A stretch of 64,000 nucleotides of DNA, taken from contig QUOL01000007.1 of assembly GCA_009761415.1 (NCBI GenBank), positions 496,001 through 560,000 of the forward strand, written 5' to 3'. Made by a program: the position numbers and the translations under genes. The DNA comes from Sarcomyxa edulis (Eukaryota; Basidiomycota; Agaricomycetes; Agaricales; Mycenaceae). Of this stretch, positions 21,339 through 31,490 are shown piece after piece (the stretch's first letter is position 1; every line of letters starts with the position of its first letter). Below the pieces are notes generated by a model. That model saw only the letters and a list, made by a program, of their open reading frames with translations, searched no databases and was not told where the DNA came from.

Positions 21339-24300
21339 TTACAGCTTCCGAACACGAGGTTGAATAGGAGGAGGAGTCCTGGTGAGGGAAGAAGACGAAG
21401 CCGCTGGCAATTCCGAAGGTATGTACTCAGGCGGGGGAGTCTCGTCCACCTCGTTCAAGTACATGACGCTTCTTTGCGCTTGTATATTCTGCATCTCTCG
21501 TCGTAGATTTTCCACCTCGCTGCGTAACTGCTCCGTGGTATCAACAGTCGAAGAGTTGAGGTATGTTGCATTATGAACAGGGTCCGAACGCGGAATGTCC
21601 TGCTGGGCTTGGGAGTCGCGCTTGACAAGGTCCTGAGAGCTCGTTCCGATTTCCGTGCCTCCCCAATTATTTGCAACACTGCCAATATCACTATACGTCT
21701 GCGGTCTTGCGTACGATTGGGTGAGAAGAGGTGATAATTGATGAGAGGAGATGTTGAGAACGCCGGGGCTTTGTGGCCGCAAGACATTGTCTGGGGTCGT
21801 AATATCGATTGACTCCTTCTCTTGGAGACGTCGATTTCGCGATCTCCTCAATAATAGAAGCCCTGCTACGATAAGAACCAGGGCAGCAATCCCCCCCACA
21901 ACACCTCCCGCGATAGCTGCTGTGGAAGAGCTCTTGTTCGAAGATACATCGGTAGAGGTCGGCGGTGGAACAGTTATTGTTTGATTTGCGAGGCTACAGA
22001 GGGAAAAATCATTTCAGCGTCTGTAGTTTCGAGCAGTGAACATCAGCACCAACTTCAGAGCCAAGAGCGCAAAAACAGCTCCTTGAACGGGGCTAAGAAA
22101 TAAATCAGCAAGAGTTCGAATGCTCTACGACTGGAGACTCACCTTGCTTGACCACCAGACAATGCACCCGTATTTGCATCATAAACTGACGGAAATGCAC
22201 CTGCAGTCGTGTTTTCCGAAGCTCTTTTGTGGACCATGGAGACTAATGAATCACGCGTCGTAGTGTCGGATGCAGTACCTGCAGTGAACATAGTCCAGTC
22301 TGTGGAGGTCACGTACAGAAGGTCAATCTCTTTCAATCTAACAGGACTGCAGATATGACACGACTTACGAGACTTGGCCACCCCTGCTGCACTGCTATCG
22401 AAGGCAAACCCGAAATTGCTAGATGGTACTATAGGATAATAACTCAGAATCAACGCATGATCCCACAGGTAACTTCAAGAGAAACTGACGATCAGGAATT
22501 TCTGAATTGTAGAAATCGGTCTGCGCGGTGTATGACTGAAAGCAACACGATCAAAGACATACTCATAGGGGACAATAAAAAGGACGTACATCGCTATCCA
22601 CAAGATTCGTTTGCAACAAACGATCCGCATATAGATTATATATCAATCCAAAGGACGATGATGCATTGTACACTGAATCAAGGTGGCCAGAGGATGATGC
22701 CAAGGCCAGCCATTGAGTGACATACGATGATGCATTGGCCTTGAAAACCACGTGTGAACAATCATTACTCGCAGAGCGGTCGAATCTTGGAGTACAGCAC
22801 TTACTGCGTAAAGACTTGCGTCGTCTGCATGTCCAAGCGCGGCGCTGATCTCGGACATGGCCTGAATGCCGATGATGCCTTTGATTGCAAGATTGGTCTG
22901 ATTGGAATTGTTGAGTTGATCTGCTGTTTCTCTGAGAAGAAAAGTATGGGTGCATGAACACAAAACAGAAGAAAAGTTCGCGCACTGTCCACCGGGAAAC
23001 AAGGAATTGCTGACGAGATAATCTGCCCATTTCTTGAGGAGGTCGTACTGGTATTGAAAACATCAATGAAATGCAACGAGAGCTCTGATCTTTGGACACT
23101 CACGTATGTACTGACGAGAGACCCATCACCAGATATTCTGGCTTGAGCTAAGGCCATGATCAACATGTTTCCGGAGTCTGGAGGGCAAGACACATGATAC
23201 TATGAGCGTCAATTCAAAACCTAAAGCATTAAGCCTCACGTTCGATGCCTAAGATGTGAGAATCCGCGTTATTTCCTGGGGCGGCCGGATACGATAATCC
23301 TATGAAATGTGTCAATCAAAATCATATGACATGCAAAAATGGTAGGTTACCAATATCTGGAGCAGCGAACGAATTTGAATAAAGTCCGGAATTCTGATAC
23401 GCCAACAATGGATCAAGTAGGAGACCACCAAGCGTCGAGTTGAGATACAGAAACGTTGGAAATGATGCGTAAAGGACTTCTGTTGGGTTGACTCGTCTGT
23501 CGATAAGATGGGGGATCAGTCAAGGTGATCGTACTTCCTATTCAAGCAGCAGGTGACCAACCGTGAAACACCGACATCTTTCATGAATATCTTGATATCC
23601 GAGGTATTGAATGTTCCATTATTCTGTCGAGAAACGGTGATGTCCATCCCTCCCATAGCCTGCCGTGTAGCAAGAGAGACAAGGTCGGCATAGCTCGAAG
23701 AGATTGCGGTAGCATCCGAGATGATCTTATCGTCGAGAGCGACAGCGCGTTGGACTGCGTCTGAGAAATCACTCGAGAAATCGTTGATCTAGAATTTCCG
23801 TCGATAAGATCGAAACAAGTAATTCAAGACCAACTGGGAGGACTCACTACGTCCGCAATATCATCATACTGCGTCCAAAAGTACGAGCTTCGGTTCTGAG
23901 CGTTACCACTCGCGTCTACGTATTGTATGGCAGGATCTCGAACAAGACCCACGGCCCACGCAACAGGAGAAGATGTGGATGAGATGCTACCGAGATCAAC
24001 TGCGTGAGCGAAGGTAGGAAAGTTGCTTTATGAGATCCATGAATGTCAATATACGCAGAGTGGGCAAATCAGGGCTGTTACACTTACTCGACGATGGTAC
24101 GGAAGTTGGTATCCTGTGTATTCAACATTTTCCCAGAAGACTCGAATTGGTCTCGCAAAGCAAGGGCTTGGCCTGTCTGCCATGTCGTAGTCGGTCCCTG
24201 AAGAAATATGAAAGAATGTCAGGACATGCAATAATATGGAGACTTGGAAAGAACATACGGATGCCATACTATAATAGACGGTACTGTCCTCTGCAATACT

Positions 24301-25066
24301 GTCAATCTCGGTACCAAATTGAGGGGACAGGAGTTGGCACTGATGAAAGACGGCAGTATTGGTTTGTGTCGTCGACCAGGTCACATTCTTGGTGTTGTCT
24401 CCGGAGAGCCATTCTGAGCCCCTCGGTTATTTCAATACTATAGAATAAGAATAGATGGACATGCCTGCTGTGATGTCAGAGTACAGTTGCACCGAATGCT
24501 TGTTCCCATCTGTTGACTCCGCTTCTACATATACATACGAAAAAGGAAGAGACTGTCGGATCAAGTCCGATGGCTGATCAAAAGTAATAGATCAGCGATG
24601 TTCTCAATCCTCGATTGAAGACGCCAGGTACCTCTATAGGACTCAAAAACGTTACGTTGAGTTGCATAGGCCCAGCTTGGAGGGTAAATATAGTTCGTGT
24701 AGGGGTGACTGCGAGATTGGTGAGATTTGTAGTTGGTGTGAGATCGCCTAGCCAGACGTAGGATGAACCGTCGACGCGAATATAGCCAGACCAGCCGAAT
24801 ATCTGCAGGTAGTAGCTGGTGAGCAACTGATAAGGAAGCAAGATCGTGTCTGAACAGCTTGGACTGACATTTGCCCCGGTCCAGAAGGTCGGCCATATAT
24901 TGGGTGGGTGGGTGCCATTGGCTTGAGACTGCCAAACGTTGAGGTATGGCGAACGGACGGCTAGCGGTACTTCTGCTGGAAAGAAGCTGTTGGATGTCGA
25001 CGTTGACTGGGACATTACTCCCATAGCAAGAGCCAAAAAGCTGAGTCGGGCCCGACACCAAGACAT
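21339..25066 (-). CDS. GtaA-type glutaminase with C-terminal membrane anchor
   Basis: A many-exon gene starts at ATG 25066 with a secretory signal (MSWCRARLSFLALAMGVMS). Next comes the fungal glutaminase A N-terminal region (FFPAEVPLAVRSPYLNVWQS, GTHPPNIWPTFWTG, GWSGYIRVDGSSYVWLGD). Later exons continue the DUF4965/DUF5127-type glycosidase-like fold of this family, which releases glutamate from glutamine outside the cell. The last exon adds a Ser-rich linker, a transmembrane helix (VVGGIAALVLIVAGLLLL), a basic stop-transfer RRSRNRR and a ~150-residue cytosolic tail. The tail has a short coiled coil (TEQLRSEVENLRREMQNIQA) and PPPEY, a PPxY motif of the kind bound by WW-domain ubiquitin ligases. 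The enzyme would therefore be tethered at the cell surface. The stop is at 21339. Confidence 0.88.
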
Positions 25067-27046
25067 GGCACCACAGACAGTTGTACAGGCAAAAAATGAG
25101 CAAGGACGACGAAGCTCCGCAGAATCTTCTTGTATTGGCTAGCATGATGAAATACATAAGAATTAAGATGACCCGGCGCTTAGTGAAATTGTGAACAGAA
25201 CATGAACTGCCTTGATGTCCAATTGATGGTTCGTCTGATGTCAGGGCAATACCAGGGTGCCTTGACGCGTCGAACTGGGTTCCTACGCGTTAGATGGTCC
25301 AAGCTGGTCACCCCAGGACATTCATGCATGTTCATAGCAGAAAATCAGTGATCCGAGACTCCAAAGTGGAGAGAAGCAGGGCGTCTGTCGAGTTGGTGCC
25401 ACGCAAGTGCAGCGGCATCTCAAAAGATCTCAAAATTTCTGCCGATCATCCAAATCAAACCAGCTCCGGCGCTTCTTGAATTTGAAACTCGCTCTCCATA
25501 GAAGGAATCTGGATCTGATTCTTGTGGGGTTTCCTTTCGCTGCCTTTCGACGTCTTGAATCCTTTGGAGACCTACCATTCCAGCACTATCAGTACTCGGG
25601 ACCGCGGTTTGGCAATTTCTAGCTCAATGGTACTACTTGCACCAATTTCTGTCCAGAGTCTATCCTTTATCACGGAGGTCTCATATTTGCGGACGAATAT
25701 CGGGGGCCGATGCATCCGCGCTAGGATAGGCCAGGATCTGCAAGGTTTGCGAAGGACCCCTGGCATTGCTATAAAAAGCTTTGACCGTACTATGTTTTGA
25801 CCCTGGCCGATGGACAATTCTGTACTGTTTTCATTTGGTTTCCATCCGAGATCTCCAAGAGTTCCGGTCCCCTGCGCTACGTGTGTTCCCCTCATCTGCA
25901 GCTGATTCTGGTCTCCGCAAGTTGGATCGCAGCAAAAGATGTCAGCGACCAAGTCAACCTTCATAGCAATGTCGCTCACTATCCAGATTCCAGACCTCTC
26001 ATAGCCTCGTTTGGGCCGTTTCCAATCATTTCTATGCGGAGATACCTCAGTATCGGCGGCCCGTCAGGTTCTATCTGGTTGCCCTCAATCATCTTACCAC
26101 CAGACTCGCTTTCCTATTCGGCGTTCGCGCTCTAGAGCTATGTTATCCGGACGTGTATCAACGTGTATCAGACTGCGTATATAGATGCTAGATGACCTAT
26201 CAAGGACCTATGCTAGGTGCGTCATCCGTCTCTGACTACTTTACTTGAATTAGTTTTACTTCGATGGCTTCGATGGCGGTAAGTCCTCAGCTCACATTAT
26301 TTCGTGATCATTTTTACTCTTGGAGTCATTCCTCCGAATTCGACAGGAATAATTTCAGTGTTCATGCTGCTCGAATGAGCTTGCGCGAATCACCCTAGAT
26401 AATATATATTCTACATGGGTCGCAATCGCCAGTATGCAGTTTCGTCACCTATCGACTCAGTGTGAGTCATTTACTTGATCATAAGATGTCCTGATTGCAG
26501 TTTTGGAGGTTTCTCTCGGTCTTGGATCCATTGGACGCGCTTGCCATCGCCTGTCCTGGTTTTCTTCACACCATCTCGAAGAGATCGAAATTTTGTCCGA
26601 TTGTATCTCAAGTTGATATTTGTATCCCACCAACGACCGTGCCTCTAGTTCCAAGGCGAGCAGAGTCCATCATTGATGTGGATTTCGTGTCATTGCGAAA
26701 AGCGCATGAGCAAAGCGGCAGTCAAGCGGCAGTCAAGCGGCAGTTCACCTAGACGTCCGCTGTGACAATGCGGTTATGACGACCCGTCCAAACGGACGGT
26801 GGCAGGTGGACCGTGTTTGTTTGTCAAGCCGCGTCTTGTTTGTTCAAACGCGCTTTCTGCTCCTTCCTTCAATCATCTCAACATTTGATCAAGCGCCTAA
26901 CCGTTCATCTATCTACTCACTCAAGCGCCCGACGCCCCTCAAGCAAAGTCGTTGTCGTTGTTGTACCTTTTCTAGCGCTCTCTACTCAATAATCGTTGCC
27001 ACCACTTCTCCACCGCCGCCACTTACAACACATCTTCAAAACAAAG
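25067..27046. other. 2-kb stretch without a recognised gene
   Basis: This is the upstream region of the glutaminase (left part) and of the zinc-finger gene (right part). Between about 25280 and 26140 several short forward frames and one 135-codon reverse frame (25572-25979) overlap, but none has a start, splice pattern or domain I can defend. The text resembles a decayed gene more than random sequence. Repeats at 26712-26744 are listed separately. Confidence 0.35.
26712..26744. repeat. short tandem repeat, CAAGCGGCAGT x3
   Basis: Three nearly perfect copies of an 11-nt unit lie side by side in the region upstream of the single-finger gene. Confidence 0.75.
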
Positions 27047-28289
27047 ATGGATTGCTCGGACTTTGGGTACTTGGGAAACGATGAGGCAGTAACTTCTACC
27101 TTTCATCAGAGGGACTGGGACTCCCCAGAAGTCTTCCAACCTGAGGTGGGGAGTCAGTGGACATCGTCCGAGACTTTCGTTTTCGGATCCGATTCATTGA
27201 GTGGGCCGTCCGCGACAGAGTTCACCTTTTCATATCCTATGTTTGAAACATACGAGCAGGCGTTCAGCTATCCACCAAACCCAAGCTACGGAGCTGCCGT
27301 GGAGTTAGGACTAGCCACTCCGCATCGCACCCCCTCCCCAGACTTCAACTCAGACACTCACATAGACCCCACCCTTCTACATCCGGTGGCTTATTTCTCC
27401 CATCCAGTCGCAGTATCGCATCACTCTCCTGCCGCGGAGCCCTTTGCGACTCCCCCTGACGCTGTTGCGCCGGTTGCTAGCTCCTCAAACCTTGATGATA
27501 CCTGGACCCAAGAACATGACTACCCATCACCTCCTTTGACCGACGAGGAGCGTGGATCTCCTGCAGTCGAAGGAACTCCAGAGCCCTCTAACACCAATGT
27601 ACGTAGAGACTGAGTACCTCATATTGCGCCTGACTAACCTGTGGCATCATAGAAAAAAGCTAGTGTCTCCTCTCGGCGCACATACATTTGTCCTCGTGGG
27701 TGTGGGACTACGTGAGTACTGTGCGGCACAATCCTCCTTTGGGTTTATCTCATGATAGAAATCGTTGCACAGATTCACTCGCAAGGACTCCTTAAAAAGA
27801 CATGTCGAGAAAGGCAATAGTAAGAAGAATTGCATGCCTCCAATGACGGAGGAAATGAAGGCGCAGAAACGCCCTAGGCTAGACTCCCCCAGTGTTTCCC
27901 AACCTGGTGAGGCATCGAGCTCGAGCTCGAGCTCGAGTTCGTCTCAGGACATGCCAGTGGTGTTCAACCCCCACATGTCACCGCCACTGACGGAAACCTC
28001 CAACCCTCGAAAACGCCCTAGGATAGACTCCCCCACCTCTGCCCAATCTGGCGAGCCTTCGAGCTCAACTTCAAGTTCGTCTCAGGACATAGTGTCCAAC
28101 CCCCACATGTCGGCGCCACTATACCACACATTTCGAGTAACGTTCCCGCCAGATTATTACTCGTCGGGCTTTGAGGGTTTCCAGTGTGTATGGGACCTCA
28201 GAACCTTTGAATCTACATTCTCCAGGGCTGACGACGACTTGGACGACGAGTCGGACGCGGAGTCGGACGCGGATATTTTGGAAACTTGA
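27047..28289 (+). CDS. single C2HC-type zinc-finger, Ser/Pro-rich protein (375 aa)
   Basis: Exons are 27047-27598, 27653-27711 and 27773-28289, in phase, giving 375 aa. The N-terminal 184 residues are acidic, aromatic and Pro/Ser-rich, as in activation-type regions. The small second exon and the start of the third build one finger (YICPRGCGTT|FTRKDSLKRHV... ending KKNC), with two Cys three residues apart, one His and a terminal Cys in place of the second His. It is followed by KRPRLDSP, a likely nuclear localisation signal. A ~144-nt segment coding KRPR(L/I)DSP, a Ser run and NPHMS is duplicated. The C-terminus is strongly acidic. A transcription-factor role is inferred; a single finger alone rarely gives DNA specificity. 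Confidence 0.75.
27867..28125 (+). repeat. diverged internal duplication within the zinc-finger gene
   Basis: The blocks starting at 27867 and 28011 both read AAACGCCCTAGG(C/A)TAGACTC and continue alignably through a Ser-codon run to CCCCCACATGTC. The period is about 144 nt with small indels. The first copy has the longer AGCTCG (Ser-Ser) repeat. Confidence 0.8.
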
Positions 28290-28737
28290 GTACAACTTGA
28301 GTACAAACCACGGGCCCTGATCCAGGATGTCCTTATTGCTACCCATTCTAACTTTGATTTATCCCTACATGATCGTCTTATTTGTTGTACATTTTACGTA
28401 TCATTTTCTCATCATCTCCTCATCGTCACTTCCATTTCACTTCCATTTCACGACCATTCTACGATACAATACTTACTCACCATAATCATGTCAACTCAAA
28501 CTCGTGTATCATACCAATCTCAAATTCAACTTCTCTCTCTATCCCATTGTGGTCTGCACTCTTTTCTAACAGACGCATTTTATTCGAAACATGGACGTTC
28601 GGAAGTCACATGTAGGTCCATCTTTGTACGTGGTTGTCAACGGCTTTGAGGCCTAGACCTCCTAGCAAGCGTACGCGGCTCACTCAAGTACTATCAGCAA
28701 GTATCCACTCAAGCCACTGACGAGATTTTGCGCATCC
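28290..28737. other. intergenic, nothing recognised
   Basis: About 450 nt between the zinc-finger gene stop and the PAAF1 start, both on the plus strand. It contains a duplicated CACTTCCATTT and pyrimidine-rich tracts but no TATA box close to the PAAF1 start. Confidence 0.4.
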
Positions 28738-30228
28738 ATGTCTGGGACAGATACCTCTTCTCCGCTAATACTTCCCATCGTAACCGTCCAACCTTCCTTT
28801 CTTGCCGTCATCTCAGAGGTCGACTCTGGGATCATTCCATTCGACAACTTCTACATATCATGCTACAAAACCGGGTCCCCATCGGTCCATGCAAGGGTGC
28901 ATGCAAGTCTAGATGAAATCCATCGTGATGTTGTCAATCTTGAACCTAAAGATGGAGATGTCGAGATAAAGCGGCAAGACGAAGGGGTGCGTGCTAAGTT
29001 ATCAAAAGCTCGAAATGCTTACCCTTACGATCAGAGCAGAAATACACTGTATCGTGTCCAAGTCTCGATGTGCCACCCACTAAAATATACCTCGCGGACA
29101 AGGAATACGCTGATCCAGAACGAGCAAACCCACAACATGTATGTCTTCACGAGCATTGTCTCTCAAATATCTCATTCTCACATATACAAAATTTAGCCGC
29201 ACCGTATCACTGCATTCGATATCTCCCCCGATGGCTCCCAATTTGCAACAGGATTTCTAGACGGATCGGTTAACATCTACCCCAACACCGCCTCGAGCTC
29301 ATCACTAAAGAACACCTGCAAAGCTCATCTCAGCACCGTCACCTCTCTCCAATTCTTTCCCTCCTCACGCGTCCTTCTATCCGCAGGAGCAGACTTCTCA
29401 CTCTCCATTCTCCCAGCTGAACTCCCGAAGCCGTCCTCTTCAGGATCCACCCTCCCAACACGTATAACACCAGTTCGGACACTCCGAGGCCATACCCGTG
29501 AAATCACTTCGACCGCTATAATCTCACGAGGCAGGAACATCCTCTCTTCTTCAAAGGACGGCACTATCCGACTATGGGATGTAGGAAGCGGGAATCAGAT
29601 CTATTCGTTCAGCGCTGGTGAAGGCAAATACGTCCCTGTCCTCCGCATGAGTATAGGAGAACGCGGGGAAGGAGAAGCGGGCAGAGCGAGACCAAACGGG
29701 GAAGACCTAGGCGACAGCAAATCTAAATTGACTGACCCGAGGGAAGTAGAAACTCAGGACAAGATCGTGTTTGCTGCTCTACAAGACGGGTCATTCGAAG
29801 CATTCGATCTCGGGTCTAAAACCTCTGTCTTTCGATCTACACCACCACCTCCTGCCGGACGGTCTGCACTTTCTTCCATCCTGTATTCCTCTTCACATAA
29901 CCTATTATGCACTGGTTCCTCCCGAGGGGTAATCAGCCTCTACGACACGCGCTCCCTCTCTACGCCGTTAACAACGTTCTCGCGAAACACAGCATCCATC
30001 GAAGACCTTGCTTTCTTAGCCTCGGACGGTAGTCCTACAGTCAGATTGGCTGTAGCCACCGAAGACGGGCTGACGTATATCGCTAACGTTCGGCCTGAAG
30101 GACCAGAAGTGTATGCAGAGATTGTCAGTGGTGATTGCGATGGGGTACGGGCTGTCAAAGTAGGTTCGGAGGGTGAGCTTTGGACAGCGGCTGATGACGG
30201 TGTCGTGAGGAGGTTTTCGACATGGTGA
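28738..30228 (+). CDS. PAAF1: PAAF1/Rpn14-type WD40 proteasome assembly chaperone (459 aa)
   Basis: Exons are 28738-28986, 29040-29138 and 29197-30228, all in phase zero, giving 459 aa. The N-terminal ~110 residues lead into KYTVSCPSLDVPPTKIYLA. WD40 repeats follow: HRITAFDISPDGSQFATGFL, AHLSTVTSLQFFPSSRVLLS, RTLRGHTREITSTAIISRGR ending SSSKDGTIRLWDVGSG, then more degenerate blades to the C-terminal TAADDGVVRRFSTW. Domain order and spacing match PAAF1 of animals and Rpn14 of yeast. These bind the Rpt6 ATPase tail and chaperone assembly of the 19S regulatory particle. The insertion between blades at about residues 305-335 is rich in Gly/Glu. The length is slightly above the family norm (about 390-420). 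Confidence 0.85.
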
Positions 30229-31490
30229 GATGGCAATTGTATCTACTAGGGGCGATTTGATTTAGGAAGAAAATAATACATGAACTTGTATTAACATCTA
30301 TACCAATGTGTAAATCAAGAATCCATTGTTGCCCACTTCGCTTCTTGAACGTACACTGGAAAGGAAACACGTTTATTTGATTCCGGGTATCTATATTACA
30401 TTTTGCCAGAAACTTTCCCACGCGAGCGATCGCCGAGACGCCCGAGACAAACGCTGGAGACAAACGCTGAGACAAACACGCAAGCTGATTGGCTCACGAG
30501 CAATCAGCGTGCATCGGCTCGAGCACACTGGCACTCTTTGCGCTTCCGGGAGACACACAAGCACACAGGATATAAGCCATATAAGTTACGCGTGCATTGG
30601 AGCTTTCCGAGATGGAACGGGACAACCTGGAAGGGGTAAGTATCTCGATTTTCCGAGATCCTCACTGGAATCAATGGATTTTTGTCCAGAGGACAGGTTG
30701 GGCACAAGCAAGGGCACAGAATAAGGCTCACCAAGATTGGAGCAATAACCTATAGGTTAAACTGTAAAACTCGATATGTTCCGCGAGGTGACCGAACGGG
30801 TGGCTATGCAGGCGCGACTTTCCTTTTTCGGGTCCCGCCGTGTCTCGATCATCGAGCTACGATCGAGTCTCTTCGAGAAGTCTTCGACTCCGAGTCTCGA
30901 TGACTTTCCTCATGTCCCTCCCTTTCTACAATGCTCCACAGGATTCCAATCTAGCCATCTCTCAGGGTATAAATGCCACTGCCTGCACGACCGAAAAACC
31001 TCACTCCTCAATACACAATTCCAGTCTTATCCAAATCTTATTGGTCGACGGCGTGACTCACGGGCACATCTATGTTTGAACCTCAGGCCTTGGACATGGG
31101 AATCGGGTATCAGGCACTGGGAATCGGGCATCGGTTGGCACGGGGCAATCTTCGAGAACCTCTTGGATCTGGAAACTAACAGTTATAGGCTCTTTTATGT
31201 ACACTATAGTATTATCTGGGACCAAAGCAATGTCAGTCAAACTGGTGGTACTTCTGCTCTCCGGGTTAGTTTTAACTGTTGTATTCACTCAATATGCACT
31301 TCAATACATTCTACTGAAAGTGCTCAGGCGGTCGGTGCTCTGCTTCGTGACGTAGTCACGGGTGCTGCTAGTAAACATACACACCTCCACTCATACTTAT
31401 ATAATCAATCCATAACCTACACAAAATTCCGTTCTCCCTATTAGTTTCACATCCTCTTACACCCTCTTTCCAGTGAACCAACGCACAGCA
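30229..31490. other. 1.26-kb stretch without a recognised gene
   Basis: This lies between the convergent stops of PAAF1 and the RING gene. A forward frame of 223 codons (30776-31444) exists but has no domain, poor amino-acid balance and no splice support, so I do not call it. Small imperfect repeats occur: ACAAACGCTG(A)GAGACAAACGCTGAG near 30447 and GGGAATCGGGYATC near 31098-31130. Confidence 0.4.

Noticed and set aside
30776..31444. 223-codon forward frame between PAAF1 and the RING gene
   Set aside because: Unbalanced composition, no domain, no introns in a region where real genes have several, and it lies in a convergent 3' intergenic space.
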